Below are positions 48,675 to 49,982 of a DNA stretch of 49,982 nt, in pieces (position 1 is the first letter of the stretch; every line of letters starts with the position of its first letter). The stretch is from an uncultured Actinomycetes bacterium. GTDB taxonomy: Bacteria; Actinomycetota; Acidimicrobiia; Acidimicrobiales; Microtrichaceae. The notes beneath the pieces were generated by a model that was given only the letters and a program-made list of their open reading frames with translations, had not been told where the DNA came from and ran no database searches. The DNA is taken from the NCBI GenBank assembly GCA_903925745.1, contig CAIYGQ010000076.1, forward strand, positions 1-49,982, given 5' to 3'. Both the position numbers and the translations under genes were made by a program.

Positions 48675-49565
48675 TCAGAGGCCGAGCTCGTCCCGCGGCC
48701 GCAGCAGGAAGGTGGCGACGAGGGCAACGAGGCTGAGCGCCACGAGTGCCACAGCGGGGAAGAAGGCCCGGAAGTCGAGGAACGTTCCGATCGGTGGTGT
48801 GCCCGGGGCCGTGTTCCGGAACGCCACGAGGGCGAAGATCATGGCGCCCAGCCAGGCGAGGTGTCTCGACTCCCAGTCCCGCCGACCGGCCACCACCAAC
48901 GACGACACCCCCACGGCACACAGGGCCAGGAGCCAGAACAGCGCCATCATCGCCACCACCCACGCGACCACGCTGCGCCTGCGTTCCACGTCGATCGCAA
49001 CGACGCCCAGACCGTCCCGCTCGAACGCCCGCTCCTGGATCGCGAAACCCGGGGTCGCGGCCACGCCCCGGATGGCGAGGGGGAGCGTGGGTCGCATGCC
49101 GACATCCGCCGGGGTGGCGTCCGCTCCCTGCACCAGGACGACCTGCACCTCGGCGCGGTACGAGTCGAAGGGGTACGAGCCGACGTCGCCGGCGTCGACG
49201 TCGAGCGTCAACGACGTCTCGGGAGCGAGCTGGTCGGAGCGCACCTCCAGCGACGGCAGTGCGCCGATGTCGGTGAAGAGTCGGGCCCCCTCCGGCGGAA
49301 GCGCCAGCCCCGGCTCGAGCACCGCCCGGCCCTGCAACTGGCCGGCGGACGCGTCCACCGAGTCCAGCGCGATCGTCAGTTGGGCGGCGTCCTCGGGCCC
49401 GGCTGCAGGCAGGTTCGTGAAGCGGTCGACCGGTGGTCCCGGCCGCGTCAGCACGACGGCGACCATGGCGAGCGCGAACACCACCACGAGCACGATCGCC
49501 GTCCTGGAGCCGCGGCGAACCCCCTGTGGCCTCCGACCCGATTCAGGCTCGGATGTCGTTGGCAT
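48675..49565 (-). CDS. DUF4436-like membrane protein
   Basis: A 296-residue protein with one N-terminal membrane helix (about 23-43, IVLVVVFALAMVAVVLT), an external domain of about 130 residues (SVDASAGQLQGRAVLEP to YPFDSYRAEVQV), and three further helices near the C-terminus (VAWVVAMMALFWLLALCAVG, LAWLGAMIFALVAF, FFPAVALVALSLVALVATFLL). The layout and the YPFDSYRAE segment resemble the actinobacterial DUF4436 family, whose role is unknown. ATG 49565 is chosen because minus-strand TACCCT lies 7 nt upstream; longer frames add an Arg-rich stretch. Confidence 0.78.
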   Translation of the reverse strand: MPTTSEPESGRRPQGVRRGSRTAIVLVVVFALAMVAVVLTRPGPPVDRFTNLPAAGPEDAAQLTIALDSVDASAGQLQGRAVLEPGLALPPEGARLFTDIGALPSLEVRSDQLAPETSLTLDVDAGDVGSYPFDSYRAEVQVVLVQGADATPADVGMRPTLPLAIRGVAATPGFAIQERAFERDGLGVVAIDVERRRSVVAWVVAMMALFWLLALCAVGVSSLVVAGRRDWESRHLAWLGAMIFALVAFRNTAPGTPPIGTFLDFRAFFPAVALVALSLVALVATFLLRPRDELGL

Positions 49566-49572
49566 GGACCCG

Positions 49573-49578
49573 AGGGTA
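49573..49578 (-). promoter_or_regulatory. -10 element for leaderless DUF4436-like gene
   Basis: Minus-strand TACCCT, 7 nt before ATG 49565. Confidence 0.5.
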
Positions 49579-49745
49579 GGGCCGAGGTTCCGGCGGCCAA
49601 AACCGGCAGCATCGACCCTCCCCGACCGCGTCGGCTGCTGGACCGTCCGGGAACGGTGAGCACCACGACCCGGGTGCAACGTCCGTCTCGAGTTCGACCA
49701 GCGCCTCTGCAGCTCCCGATTCATGCAGTGCTGCGGTTCGGTCAG

Positions 49746-49982
49746 TCAGGAGTCGGCCGACGTGGCGGCCACCGCAACCTGACCGAGGAGTTCCAGGTTG
49801 TCGGCCTGCTCGAAGTTCGCTGCCACCGCCACGGTCAGCGAGGCGTCGGGCAGGTGGGCGACGTTCGAGACGAATCCGGGGACCTGGCCGTTGTGTCCGA
49901 AGCCGGTGCCGAGCCCGTCGATCTCGTAGGTGGCCAGACCCTGCCCCATGCCGACCAGTCGGAGCGGCCCGGCGGGCGGCAG
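49746..49982 (-). CDS. serine beta-lactamase / D-Ala-D-Ala carboxypeptidase family protein, C-terminal part (5' truncated)
   Basis: The frame is open to the right edge, so only the last 78 residues are visible. The segment YEIDGLGTGFGHNGQVPGFVSNVAH contains the third active-site motif (HNG, corresponding to KTG/HxG) of class C beta-lactamase-family serine hydrolases, and LTVAVAANFEQADN matches the following strand. The catalytic SxxK and YxN motifs would lie outside the window, so activity cannot be judged. Confidence 0.85.
   Translation of the reverse strand: MPPAGPLRLVGMGQGLATYEIDGLGTGFGHNGQVPGFVSNVAHLPDASLTVAVAANFEQADNLELLGQVAVAATSADS

Noticed and set aside
1-49982. tRNA, rRNA, CRISPR and insertion sequences
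   Set aside because: Searched by eye for tRNA T-loops, repeat-spacer patterns, transposase motifs and terminal repeats; every GTTCGA-like string found lies inside a coding gene.

Overview
The window is very GC-rich, with many GTG starts and gene pairs overlapping by 4 bp. Gene content (clpC-radA-disA order, Crp-type regulator beside ispD-ispF, BKACE, Thr-rich linkers on secreted proteins, mycobacterial-style leaderless starts) points to an actinobacterium. I favour an Acidimicrobiia-like lineage, but no rRNA or tRNA is present to confirm it. About 43 protein genes are supported and coding density is very high. I saw no tRNA, rRNA, CRISPR array, insertion sequence or phage gene.

Layout. 1-8747 is a housekeeping block: the 3' end of clpC, an LppM-like lipoprotein, radA, disA, a dienelactone-hydrolase-type enzyme, then a Crp regulator plus small protein diverging from ispD-ispF-rlmB and an SCO6745-type protein. 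8766-11941 is a secreted DUF1800/DUF1501 pair. 12075-17359 is a divergent degradative cluster around a TetR regulator: amidohydrolase and SDR on the minus strand, and acetoacetate-decarboxylase-fold protein, PaaI-type thioesterase and Rieske oxygenase on the plus strand. 17450-23503 holds an acyltransferase, TerC, a 2OG-Fe(II) oxygenase, a polysaccharide deacetylase, HMG-CoA-lyase-type and acyl-CoA-ligase genes.

23614-26201 is the most unusual locus: an intact-looking Ser/Thr protein kinase fused to an ABC nucleotide-binding domain that has lost its catalytic motifs, translationally coupled to an ABC-2 permease. 26220-29773 is a metallo-beta-lactamase/Rieske fusion diverging from a Baeyer-Villiger-type monooxygenase. 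Then come a TDT/SLAC1 transporter, a 750-residue protein I cannot assign, a beta-helix lipoprotein and a PhoX/DUF839 protein. 36498-43273 is a compact five-gene minus-strand catabolic operon (amidohydrolase, D-aminoacylase-like, acyl-CoA ligase, aldehyde dehydrogenase, BKACE). 43375-49982 holds an SDR, DedA, a PhyH-type dioxygenase, a P450 with a leader peptide, a sulfatase, a DUF4436-like protein and the 3' end of a serine beta-lactamase-family gene.

Regulation. A TANNNT hexamer ending 6-7 nt before the start codon recurs in front of many genes, which indicates leaderless transcripts. Several intergenic inverted repeats are probable operators (tetR, terC and the MBL-Rieske/BVMO gap). The crp and ispD -10 elements overlap head to head in a near-symmetric bidirectional promoter.
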